A stretch of 22,500 bases of DNA from Chromera velia. Taxonomy: Eukaryota > Sar > Chromeraceae. Below the pieces are notes generated by a model. It made no database searches, was not told where the DNA came from, and saw only the letters and a program-made list of their open reading frames with translations. A program made the translations under genes and the position numbers. Where the stretch lies: contig JAHBMJ010005782.1 in assembly GCA_018398765.1 (NCBI GenBank), positions 1 through 22,500 of the forward strand, read 5' to 3'. This document shows, piece by piece, positions 1-8,940 of the stretch; position 1 is the first letter of the stretch, and every line of letters starts with the position of its first letter.

Positions 1-22
1 GGGGGGGGGGGGGGGGGGGGGG
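1..22. other. Poly-G run at the window edge
   Basis: The window opens with 22 consecutive G. A similar G run flanks an NN at 21182-21183, so this probably marks a contig end or a low-quality gap edge rather than biology. The gene at 235-2215 appears to lose its 5' exons here. Confidence 0.6.
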
Positions 23-234
23 CAATATGTATTTCTGTTTGGGGGTCTGTTCCATTTCTTTTCCAGAATTAAGAAAGAATGAAAGCAATTCTTCAATTCT
101 ACAGGAACAGGGAGATAGAGATGCATAGAGATGCTTACCGCAACTAGGCTGCAGCGCGGATCAATCAAAGACCCACATGACAGATATGTGCCTCTCTGTT
201 ATGCCCCTCCCCTTCTCTCCGGTGCTGACTGCAG

Positions 235-1792
235 CTGATCGAGAAATACTTGGTGAAAAGGAAGGAGGAGTATGGGGATGAAGTGGTGAGTCGGCGCCTC
301 AGGGACAATGTGTGAGCAAGAGGGCCTTTTTTTTGCCTTTTGCTTTGACCTTTCGCTTTATACAGCTTCTTGCTGTCGGCACAAGATAAGCTTAGGCAAT
401 TGTCTCAAGTACAAGGTAGGTTCCAGACATTTCAGTCGAAAAGGCTTTCATCAGAGACATCTACGCGATGCGGTTGAGTGCTTTTCTGGAACAGAGGAAG
501 GAAAAAAACCGAAAAACGGAAGAATGGGGCATTTCTCTTCGTCGACAGTAGCTGACAATGCTTCTGGCTGTCCTATTGAATGTTGTTCTTGACCGACGTC
601 GACTAGCGTGCGTGAGTGAAAAAAACACGGTAGGGTAACGGAACACACAAGAGACCAGGGGGGAACAAGGAGGATCAACGAGCGTAACATCTGCCTAATT
701 TCTGCGTGCATGTCCCTGCATCTCAATTGGTGACTTCTTTCTTTTATTTGTATACATGCATGCAGAAAGCCGTATATGACAAGGCCGAGGCAGCGAAGAT
801 GAAGGAGCAGATTCGAAAAGCAGAGGAGGAGAGGAAGAAGGACGATGATGACGATGACGACGCAAGCAAAGGCGATGAAGAAATGGGCGTTCTCTTGGGG
901 GTCAGTCAGTGAGTGAGTGAGTGAGTGAGAGAGTGAACAAGTGAATGAATGAGATAGAGAGTCTGCATGAGGGATCAATCGAAGAAGTAAGTGTGCTCTT
1001 GGACGAGAGGAGAGATGAAGGCAGGAAGGAAGGAAGACTTAGGGAGGAAGTGGAGAGCGTGATGTTTCATGAATGCATTGTGAGAGAGTACTTGAATCGG
1101 GGATGGATGAACAAATGGGCGGATTGTTACTTCGACGTATGGGAGATGTAAAACAAAATCGCATATGTCTTCGGCCGATGTGCCTCATTATTCATTAGAC
1201 AAGGACTTCCGCCGCCTTGGACAGGAACATGATGATGTTGTGTGCAGAACCTCTAAGGGCAGAATGACAATCAAATGAGAGAGCAAATCGTGCAAACAAA
1301 TATGAAGACAGAGGAGAACACGAAACCCTGGGTAACCAGTTGAGCATATCCGTGATTAGTTCAATGAGTCTTCAAGCAACTGACTGCACTGACTGCCCGG
1401 CTCACTAGAAAGCTGAATAGACAGACGGACAAATGAATGAATGAATGAATGAATGGATGGATGGATGACTGCAGTATATCGACGAAGCCATTGACCTCGC
1501 CGACACAGTCTCCACGGAGGAGCAAACCAAGAGAGACGCGGAAGTGGCGGCCACTGCAGATACCAAAGGTCGGTAAGTTCGTCAGTGAGTGAGCGAGTGA
1601 GTGAGTGGGTGAGTGGGTGGGTGAGTGAGTCAATGAGTGGACGCTCTGCGAGCAAAAGTAACGGAATGGCGTGAACCTGTTAGGACGGGACAAAATTAAA
1701 GTGGCCGATCAAAATTGGTGAGAGATGGTGGCGCTGTGTTGCAGGATTGTCCCTGTACTTCTCTGTACAAGTCTCTCTCTCTCTCTCTCTGC

Positions 1793-1825
<33 letters not shown>

Positions 1826-1874
1826 TGTGTGTGTCTATGTGTGTGTGTGTGTGTGTGTGTGCACTGTGCCACCG

Positions 1875-1946
<72 letters not shown>

Positions 1947-2215
1947 GTGCATTGTTTTTGTGTGGAACTTCCCATTCTGCACACAGCTCTGTCTGCGCAG
2001 TGAGGTAGGGGGGGTGATGAGAGCTTGTCTCTGGAAAAGGATCTTCTGACGCCTTGTTGAATGCGCAGTTGCACTCTCTCCTCTTGATTGGAGGACGTCT
2101 GCGTTTGAGGATGGTTTGGGCTATTTTAATTGCCTACTTGCATGTGTCATTTGTTCTTGCAATGCTTGCAGAGGACCAGGAGTACATGGAGAGGATGCGG
2201 CAAGCGTACGGTTGA
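235..2215 (+). CDS. 3' part of an intron-containing gene for a small charged protein, function unknown
   Basis: Four exons join in one frame: 235-285, 766-900, 1475-1568 and 2172-2215, ending in TGA at 2213-2215 and giving 107 visible residues. Acceptors are ctgactgcag, tgcatgcag, gactgcag and atgcttgcag. Donors are GTGAGT (286), GTCAGT (901) and GTCGGT (1569). The first two introns are phase 0 and the last is phase 1. The protein starts LIEKYLVKRKEEYGDEV, continues with a Lys/Glu-rich, probably helical stretch and a run of seven Asp, then YIDEAIDLADTVS, and ends EDQEYMERMRQAYG. No known domain was recognised. The composition suggests a soluble helical protein or an acidic tail of a larger one. 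No start codon is visible, so the 5' end must lie left of 235. The exon chain rests only on frame continuity and splice sites. Confidence 0.5.
902..938 (+). repeat. TGAG tetranucleotide array at a splice donor
   Basis: A short GTCA/GTGA array begins at the inferred donor of the 766-900 exon. It places GT dinucleotides every 4 nt (901, 905, 909, 913 and on), several in a consensus GTGAGT context. Confidence 0.75.
1431..1468 (+). repeat. TGAA/TGGA tetranucleotide array just before a splice acceptor
   Basis: About six GAAT units followed by three GGAT units end a few bases before the gactgcag acceptor of the exon that starts at 1475. The same intron therefore has one tetranucleotide array at its donor and another at its acceptor. 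Confidence 0.75.
1581..1639 (+). repeat. TGAG/TGGG tetranucleotide array in an intron, next to the donor
   Basis: GTGA units with GCGA and GTGG variants start about 12 nt after the donor at 1569. They repeat the arrangement seen at 902-938 in the previous intron. Confidence 0.75.
1771..1943 (+). repeat. Compound TC/GT/GA microsatellite in an intron
   Basis: The order is (TC)n to about 1790, (GT)n with a few interruptions to 1860, a unique 16-nt spacer, a second (GT)n at 1877-1910, then (GA)n to 1943. It lies in the intron between 1568 and 2172. Reading frames through it are low-complexity artefacts. Confidence 0.95.
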
Positions 2216-3735
2216 TCAGAGAGTCCGGTAGTACTTTCTAACCGACCCATCCGTGTTTTCCCACTTCCAAATTCACAAGATGGTAAATGCAAGGCACCAG
2301 AGGTCGTTTGTGCACTCATCGAACTTCATCAGCCAAGGCGCAACAGCCTCACTTCTCAATGTGTTTGAACCCGAATTTTCAATCTGTGACGACTGATCAA
2401 AACATGTTTTGACATTTGAATTGAAAAGGGAAATCACAAAGCCAGGTCGTCGTTTTTTCACGTTCTAAATCAAAATTTGCGAAACCACTTGCAAAATCGA
2501 GAAACCAGTTCAAATCATGCAGTGGCAACGCTGATCACTGCATTCACACAGTTCAAAAAGTTTGTCAATAGTGTTTTAAACTACGTTAATTTTGAAAAGA
2601 GTTTGAAGATAATGATTAGACCTTGAAGTTATGAATTGATAGATAAAAAGAAAATCTTGTTAGCTTTGTTCATTTTCATATAAATTTGAAATTAAGGCAG
2701 TAGACTGCGAAAAACAGCCGCAGAACATAAATCCTTAGTAGCTATCATATCCTATGATTGAGATTGATTGTTATACTTTATTCTGAAGGCCAGTAACCCT
2801 TATTATATTACATATAAGAATGCTATTGCTGAAGAGAACTAGAATGGTCCAGTTAAGGACATCAGTCTAGTCGCTTACACGGTTCTCTATACAGGAATAA
2901 TAATGCAAGATGTTTGTCTGGCTTCTGCTCTCATTGATCGAGAGTTGTTCCATCGAATCATACTGAGCATTTCACTAAGCAATTTCATAATATGGATTGA
3001 CGCATGCATTTTCTCCGTCTCCGTAATGTCTCAAGCCGCGCCGCACCGATAGGCAACGCAGCAACACGGGACCGGCCAAGTCGGGCCGACCAATGCACGC
3101 CCGCCTCCTCTCTATAAGTGGCTGATTACAGTTGCAAAAACTTAAACTACCTCGTGCATACTTGTGCATATTACCACCAAACGCTGGAGTCGCGGCTAGA
3201 CGTTTAGAAATTGGCTGATAGCGACGGTATATGATGATGATAATCGATGATTTAGAGGGTCGTAATAAAAATTTTTTAATAACTTTTCAATTAAATAAAA
3301 TAACCGATACCTGGCAGTGGACCGCGGGGATTCTTGGAACATAAAATCCTATCCTATCCTAAATCGAATTAAAGTATAAAATAATTTTAATAAAATAAAA
3401 CGGAATTCACTCAGCCAAAATTTTTGAATTTCTCTAATATAATTTTGAAAAAAAAAAGCAAAAATCTTATCACAATTAATTCTTACAAGCTTTAAATTCT
3501 TTAAATTATATAATTATTATGAAAACAGTTCACCGCCGAATCACCGGCAAAACTCCTACTACATAGTAATGCTGCATAGCTCTAGGCATAGCTCCTACTG
3601 TATAACTTTACATATTGTACCTTGTCTATAGCCTTCAGGGGCACAGGGTGGACTCGATCTAGGGTCTATAGTCTAGAGTAGAGTCAGTAGACTCTAGAGT
3701 ATAGACTTTACTTTATGAAAATTCAAAATCTTGAC
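2216..3735. other. Gene-free, mostly AT-rich interval
   Basis: After the TGA at 2213 there is about 250 nt of ordinary sequence, presumably 3' UTR, then an AT-rich island at roughly 2460-3720 that holds no convincing reading frame. A GC-richer patch at about 3000-3120 interrupts it. Short direct repeats such as tcctatcctatcct (about 3346-3360) are present. No transposon genes or terminal repeats were recognised. Confidence 0.6.
3664..3706. repeat. Imperfect inverted repeat (16-bp arms, 11-nt spacer)
   Basis: Arm 3664-3679 (gtctatagtctagagt) and arm 3691-3706 (actctagagtatagac) pair at 15 of 16 positions around an 11-nt spacer. The repeat sits at the right edge of the AT-rich island, in a patch rich in CTAGAG and CTATAG words. 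A stem-loop, protein-binding site or element terminus are all possible; nothing decides between them. Confidence 0.7.
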
Positions 3736-3809
3736 TTGGAAGCAGTATATTGACTCGGACTCGGGGAGAAGATGCAGACAAGACGCATGCTGCTACATGC
3801 ACCGCATAT

Positions 3810-3825
3810 AATGCACACACGCACG

Positions 3826-3896
<71 letters not shown>

Positions 3897-4131
3897 GTGC
3901 CGAGAGCGTGCGAGAGAAAGACACTGGTATGCGCACGCGCGCGCACGCGACAGAGAGAGGGAGAGAAAGAGACAGAGAGGAAGCAAACAGACAGACAGAC
4001 TACATGGTTTCTTTCCCTCAGACAAAAGAGAGACAGACAGGCACCGATACACACACCGACACTCACCGACACACACAGACACACACACACACACACACTC
4101 ACTCACTCACTCACTCACCACACCCAACGCA

Positions 4132-4191
<60 letters not shown>

Positions 4192-4195
4192 AAGC
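3810..4195 (+). repeat. Duplicated compound microsatellite block (GCAC)n(CA)n(GA)n
   Basis: Two similar modules occur. The first is about 3812-3892 and the second about 4122-4190; each runs GCAC units, then CA units, then GA units. Between them lie degenerate GA, GACA and CTCA tracts. Long frames on both strands here are repeat artefacts. Confidence 0.9.
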
Positions 4196-4826
4196 CTTTT
4201 CTCCTGTTCAGATACAAAAATCAGAGAGACAAGAAGACAGGCCGATTGACAAATAGAAACAGACAGACCAGCACAGCCAGGCATTCACGTAGCCAGGCAA
4301 CCCCCCCAAGTCAGCAGCAGTAGGACACACAAAAAACGAACGCTCCAGTCAGAGCTAGACGCCCACAGGGGAATCCCGCACAGGGCAGGGACAGTCACTG
4401 TCGTTTTGTAAAGAAGAGACAGAGTCGCTCAGAACACCTCAGACAGAGAGATGAATCCGGGAGAGAAAACAAGAAGAGAAAAGAACAAAAAAGGAGGAGT
4501 AAATGAAGTAGGCGGACAGGAATTATCATACTTCTTTCGAGTATTGAAGAAGTCTGATAGGTCAGTTGGTCTGATTCTCATGAAACCCCTTGAAGGGCCG
4601 TTTCGATTTGCACCCATTTATTGTATCCCAATTTGTCAGTCTGGTCCCTGGAGAGAAGCCAACAGTCTTTTCACACTCCCCCACTCTCTTGTCTCATTCG
4701 GTGCGTCAAAGCTCTGGTGCACGCAAAACAAATCAATTACAACAAGCCCGCCCGCCTGTCCTCCCCACCCCCTTGTCGGCCTTTCAGATTATCGGAGAGT
4801 CTCATCCGGCGGCCCCCTCTTGGTCC
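4196..4826. other. Interval without a recognised gene, downstream of the CHORD gene
   Basis: This probably holds the 3' UTR of the minus-strand CHORD gene and spacer. A purine-rich stretch with scattered GACA/CAGA words extends to about 4500. No frame resembles a known protein, and no RNA gene was seen. Confidence 0.5.
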
Positions 4827-5435
4827 TCAGGCGTTAACCATCTTCGGGTCATGTTTGCCCTTTGCACATGTGGGCAACGCAGTGAACTCATCCCAGTCCC
4901 ATGCTGTCCCGTTGCAGCACGTCCACCACTTTTTGATGTCACGGAAACAGGGCTTTCCGGGGTGAAACGAACACACATCCTCGTGATTCTTCTCTGGATC
5001 ATACTCTTTGTTACACCCTGCACGACAACACTTGTGCATTCCGCCGGGAGTGACAAAAGGCTTCTTCTTCGCTTGCTGCTGCTGTTCCTCTTCTTTTCTC
5101 TTAATTTCTGCTTCCTTCTCTCTCTGTTCTCTGTTGTACTCATCAATGGTCTTGACTGGGTAAGACGGTGTTTGGAATGCTGCAGGACCCGCCTGTCTGT
5201 TCTCTGCACTAGAAGGCGCGGGCACTCTCTGGGGCTTCTCCTCAGTGTGCTTCCCCCGGGCACAGGTAGGAAGCTTCATGAACTCATCCCAGTCCCATGC
5301 AACGGTCTGACAGCAAGACCAAGACTTCTTCAGATCGTGAAAGACCGGCCATCCTGGGTGATAGGCGCAAGCCGTATCGTGATTGTCGTCGTCTGTGTAC
5401 TCCTTTTGGCACCCGTGGCGTTTGCACTTCTTCAT
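4827..5435 (-). CDS. Two-CHORD zinc-binding protein (RAR1/CHP-like)
   Basis: This 202-residue intronless frame carries two CHORD domains. CHORD-I is residues 4-63 (CKRHGC, HDTACAYHPG, FHDLKKSWSCC, CARGKH) and CHORD-II is residues 136-195 (CCRAGC, HEDVCSFHPG, FRDIKKWWTCC, CAKGKH). A Lys/Glu/Gln-rich linker at about 100-125 looks helical. CHORD domains each bind two zinc ions, and in plants and animals these proteins work with HSP90 and SGT1 in stabilising client complexes. The CS domain of animal CHORDC1 is absent; the two-domain form is like plant RAR1 and the alveolate proteins. The ATG at 5435 is chosen because CHORD-I begins at once. The frame is open upstream to an ATG at 5696, but those 87 residues show no conserved feature. 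CHORD-II has FRD where FH(D/E) is usual. The stop is TGA. Confidence 0.88.
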   Translation of the reverse strand: MKKCKRHGCQKEYTDDDNHDTACAYHPGWPVFHDLKKSWSCCQTVAWDWDEFMKLPTCARGKHTEEKPQRVPAPSSAENRQAGPAAFQTPSYPVKTIDEYNREQREKEAEIKRKEEEQQQQAKKKPFVTPGGMHKCCRAGCNKEYDPEKNHEDVCSFHPGKPCFRDIKKWWTCCNGTAWDWDEFTALPTCAKGKHDPKMVNA

Positions 5436-5699
5436 CACGGTGCGGATCCATGCACAGAGAACGAAACGAGGGCTGCCGTCTCCGATGAAAAACTGCTGCG
5501 GGTTTGGCTGGACAAGTTCTAATGGAGGTAACCCAAAACCTGTGAGAAGGGATGCGAGCCTGGGAAGAAATTTGACGACCAACGTCCAGTAAAGGAAAAT
5601 CGCGATTCCACGGTGCTGCCACACAATGCTGTGAGGACGTAATTCATGCAGGTCGTGAGGATTTTTGTGTTCGCGGTTTTGCCGTCTCCGCAGCATCGA

Positions 5700-5850
5700 A
5701 TGCGGCGCGCCGCGGCCATGCAGCTGAAGTTAATTTTTTAATTCCGGACCGCGCGGCGGGCGGCGCCGCCGACGACGCCCGCCCCGACAGACAGACACTG
5801 TCAGACACACAGACAGACAGATAGACAGACCCACTGTCAAACCGGAGTAG
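5700..5850. repeat. GC-rich palindromes followed by a GACA microsatellite
   Basis: The 12-nt palindrome gcggcgcgccgc is at 5702-5713. Arms ggcgggcg (5755-5762) and cgcccgcc (5776-5783) form a perfect 8-bp stem around a GC-rich 13-nt spacer. GACA units follow from about 5785 to 5830. The block lies upstream of the CHORD gene and could include promoter sequence, but no specific site is recognised. Confidence 0.6.
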
Positions 5851-6988
5851 TTCTTTTTTACTATATACCCCCCTTTCCTCCCAACCAAATTAAACCCAAT
5901 AGCGAAACTCTTAGCAAAAGTTACTCTCCCCACATATTGCAAAACACTACATATCCTAATTCTAATCCTACAAAACACTGTTAAAGACCGCAGATTCAGT
6001 ATATAAAACATTAGAAAACGATTTGAACTTTGAAGTGAATGTAGATCAAATTTTTAGATCAATCAATCAGATATAATCAGATAAAACTTGACAAAATAAA
6101 GTTGGAGATAGTTGGGGAAGTTATAAATAAATTTTTAAAAAATCATACTAATCATTACTAATCATACTATAAATCAAATAATTATAAACATTAAGTCAGT
6201 AAAACAGTTTAAACTCAATTATACCTGGTTATATAACTTATACTAAGATGAAATATGTTTGGTTAAAAGGAGAGGGAAACAGAACCTGAATGAGGATTCA
6301 GCTGGAGGGTCAGTGCCACTCAGTGGCGACTGTCAGACTCAATAAACACTCGGCTGAAGAACGAATCGAACAATGTCAAAGTACAGAAAAAACACAGGGC
6401 TGAAAAGGAAGGAAAAACGAAATTAAAAGAGAGAGGAAGCAGAGTAGAGCAAGCGGCCGGATGCTCTGACACAGATAGCCAACCGACGGAGATTCCATGA
6501 CAAAACTGAGGAAGACATGACACCCTTCTCCGCGCACTGGAAGCGACAAACAGCCGAGCGAGGAGACGGTCGGCAGAGGTCTCCAATCCATGCAGTAGAA
6601 AACAGCAAATGAAGAAGGAGCACAAAGGATGGGAGAAGAATGCGAACCAGGAACAAAAGGAAGAAAAATACAAGAGCAAGAGAAAACAGAAAACTATTGA
6701 TAAACATGGAGAAAGAAAAATGACCAGTTCCAAAACACGCAATCAGCGACTGCCTCTCAGACAGAGGCCTTATGCATGCATGTAGGGGACCATACAGATG
6801 AATCCCACATTGAGTTGAAATTTCACAGAAGGGAACCCCTTCCCTCAAATGTACAGAACAGACAGCCAACCGGCGAGTTCAGTTCATTCACTTTCGAATG
6901 AGCATCAGAAGAAAGCACCCTAGCTTTTTGCCAAGTCTTCCATCAAATCCTAGCCCTTCAATGTGTCAACTCCCCCACCTCCCCTGAC
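5851..6988. other. Intergenic interval between the CHORD and mannose-6-phosphate isomerase genes
   Basis: The stretch 5850-6260 is AT-rich with no gene. From about 6260 to 6988 the plus strand is purine-rich and probably contains the 3' UTR of the isomerase gene. Its minus-strand frames are Phe/Leu/Ser-rich products of pyrimidine bias and match nothing known. A tatgcatgcatgta motif lies near 6771-6784. Confidence 0.5.
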
Positions 6989-8494
6989 CTACTCGGTGCC
7001 CCCGACAGAGACACAATACACAACCAGAGGGAGGCCCCCTGAGGGCGCGCCTCCGTTCATTCCTCCGACTGGAAGGAACTTCTGGAGTCTCTCGTACTCC
7101 CCCTTCACCCTCTCTGCAGCAGACGCAGAGAACCCTCCCATCTGGATCAGACCCTCCAGACGGCTCAGGTGCTCTTTGCCGTCATACGGCTGCGAGTAAA
7201 GGAAGGGCGAGTTTCTGCCGTTAGTTGTTGCCTCCCCCTCTGCCTCGAAGGAGAGGGAAACTCCGGCAGGAACTAGGAATGCACACCCTGTGGGAAGGGA
7301 GAGGGAAGAGGCAGAAGAGGAGACCTTCCCGTACCCTTGAACAACCAGGCCTACCACAGCCCCCCCTTTACTCATCACAACACCCTCACGCTTCCCCCCT
7401 GCTTCCACCTCCACCTTTACAATTCGGAAGTCAGTCACATTCGCACTCTCGGGCGCTTCAAGGACTTGGAACGATGCGTCATTTGCCTGTGACGCCAACG
7501 GCTTCCCAGAGATCCTCTGAGCCCCCCTGCTGTCGTACCGAAGGCACTGCAGCAGGAGGTCGACGTCCTTGAACTTTGGGGTCAAACCGCCCCTGATGAC
7601 GTTGTCTGAACACGCCATCACCTCCACGCAATCCCCAAACAGGTACGCGTGAAGAGTGTTGGCCCCGGTGAAGAGGGCTTCCCCGGGTTTCAAAACGTGT
7701 TTGGTCAGGAGAAAGGGGGCAAAGACACCGACATCGAAAGGGAACTCTCTGTGGAGACGCAGACAGAGTCTGTACTCTTCTTTCATGCTCTCACTGTCCA
7801 TTCGACCTTCACTCTCTGTCTTCTCAAATCGAGAGACCATTTCCGTCAACGCGCTTTTGAACGCGCCCTCCTCCTTCGTCATCACCGACGCGAAAATCTT
7901 TCGAAGAGTTTCACTGTCACTCTCCGGGTACGGACGCCCCTTCTGTGCGGCTTCCGCATGAGGACTGCCGACAATTTGCGCAAATTCGGGAACACATCGG
8001 ATGCACTCCATGACCTCATCCAACGGTCTGAAACCGCAGAGGGCCTCAAACGGTGTGAGCGCAATGGTCATTTCGGGTTTATGGTTCGGATCCTTGTAGA
8101 TAGACGGCTGTTCTGTGTGGAGTTTTTCTGCAAGTTTCTTGTCGGGATGGGTCTGGATGGACAGTGGCTTGACAACCGACAGAATCTTCAGAAGATACGG
8201 AAGATCGCCTGATGGTTTCAAAGACTCACCGAGGGTCTCAGGGTACTTTCTGAAAAACTCCCCCATTTCCAAAGACCCCCCTTCAGTATTCAGAGCGACC
8301 TTGTTGGGACCTGAGGGATGGTTGCCTACCCACAGCTCGGCATGCGGCTCGTTTCCGTCTACCTTTGCTGGGACACCCCCAGATGCATTTCTACTGAGAA
8401 CATACACAAGGCTGACTGGGGCGGGCTGTCCCCAGCCGTATTTCTGGATGAAAGTCTCGAGACGAAAGATCTGCTGCGGCACACCAATCGTCAT
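6989..8494 (-). CDS. MPI: Mannose-6-phosphate isomerase, type I
   Basis: The 501-residue intronless frame is a complete type I phosphomannose isomerase. This zinc enzyme interconverts fructose-6-phosphate and mannose-6-phosphate in the cytosol, linking glycolysis to GDP-mannose for glycosylation and GPI anchors. Family motifs in order are KYGWGQ (18-23), HAELWVGNHPSGPN (51-64), LSIQTHPDKKLAEKLH (111-126), NHKPEMTIALTPFEALCGF (137-155), GANTLHAYLFGDCVEVMA (277-294) and NVIRGGLTPKFKDV (298-311). The expected zinc ligands are Gln114, His116, Glu141 and His282, and the catalytic Arg is Arg301. Length is slightly above the usual 420-450, with a Glu/Ser-rich stretch around 185-245 and a Gly/Ser-rich C-terminus after about 475. 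The start ATG is supported by MTIGVPQQIFRLETFIQKYGWG, which aligns with the usual N-terminus. The stop is TAG. Confidence 0.97.
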   Translation of the reverse strand: MTIGVPQQIFRLETFIQKYGWGQPAPVSLVYVLSRNASGGVPAKVDGNEPHAELWVGNHPSGPNKVALNTEGGSLEMGEFFRKYPETLGESLKPSGDLPYLLKILSVVKPLSIQTHPDKKLAEKLHTEQPSIYKDPNHKPEMTIALTPFEALCGFRPLDEVMECIRCVPEFAQIVGSPHAEAAQKGRPYPESDSETLRKIFASVMTKEEGAFKSALTEMVSRFEKTESEGRMDSESMKEEYRLCLRLHREFPFDVGVFAPFLLTKHVLKPGEALFTGANTLHAYLFGDCVEVMACSDNVIRGGLTPKFKDVDLLLQCLRYDSRGAQRISGKPLASQANDASFQVLEAPESANVTDFRIVKVEVEAGGKREGVVMSKGGAVVGLVVQGYGKVSSSASSLSLPTGCAFLVPAGVSLSFEAEGEATTNGRNSPFLYSQPYDGKEHLSRLEGLIQMGGFSASAAERVKGEYERLQKFLPVGGMNGGAPSGGLPLVVYCVSVGGTE

Positions 8495-8814
8495 TTTCTG
8501 TATTCTTTATCGTTTCAGGCGGCTTCTTAGCAAACGCAACAAATCTGAGACGCGCCTGTCTCGATGCAACACGTTGATGAAGAGCAAATCCGCTTACAAA
8601 GTACGCACAACCTCCAGAGGAATCTCGGACCCCACGCTACCATTCACTGTGGTTTGAGTTCTTCGGACGTCAGCAAGACAAGTCGTCGAGAAAAGTCTTC
8701 GAAACATGTATATACACAGATCCTGTTGTTTTGATCCGAGTTTCTTGTTACATCGATCCCTTGAATTCTTCTCAAGTGCATGAGAGATCATGAGAGGCTT
8801 TGGGATCCGCGGGA
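8495..8814 (-). other. Presumed 5' flank or UTR of the isomerase gene
   Basis: The sequence just upstream of the isomerase ATG, read on the minus strand, contains no frame with recognisable similarity. It probably holds the 5' UTR and core promoter. No TATA-like element or initiator can be placed with confidence. Confidence 0.35.
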
Positions 8815-8940
8815 GCAGGGGGCGCGGACGCATGCGGAGATGTACATGCACATATGCATGCATGGCGGACATATATATGGCGGATGCATGGCGGAGATGC
8901 AGTGGCCGCGTCGCATGCGAAGGATTCCTATGTACGATCG
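8815..8940. promoter_or_regulatory. Cluster of TGCATG/GCATGC motifs upstream of the isomerase gene
   Basis: Within about 110 nt there are GCATGC at 8830, ACATGCA near 8845, TGCATGCATG near 8856, GATGCATGG near 8883 and GCATGC near 8913, together with ATATATAT and repeated ATGGCGGA. TGCATGC is a known AP2-factor site in apicomplexans. The cluster lies 320-450 nt upstream of the minus-strand isomerase start, so a promoter role is plausible but inferred. Confidence 0.35.

Noticed and set aside
3713..4323. Long frames of Cys-Val, Thr-His or Arg-Glu repeats
   Set aside because: These are microsatellite translations.
4590..5522. 310-residue plus-strand frame
   Set aside because: It lies opposite the CHORD gene, whose Cys/His motifs are unmistakable; the plus-strand product has no recognisable feature.
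6320..6869. Phe/Leu-rich minus-strand frames resembling membrane proteins
   Set aside because: The plus strand is purine-rich, so the minus strand is pyrimidine-rich and gives Phe/Leu/Ser frames by composition; three overlapping frames show the same bias.
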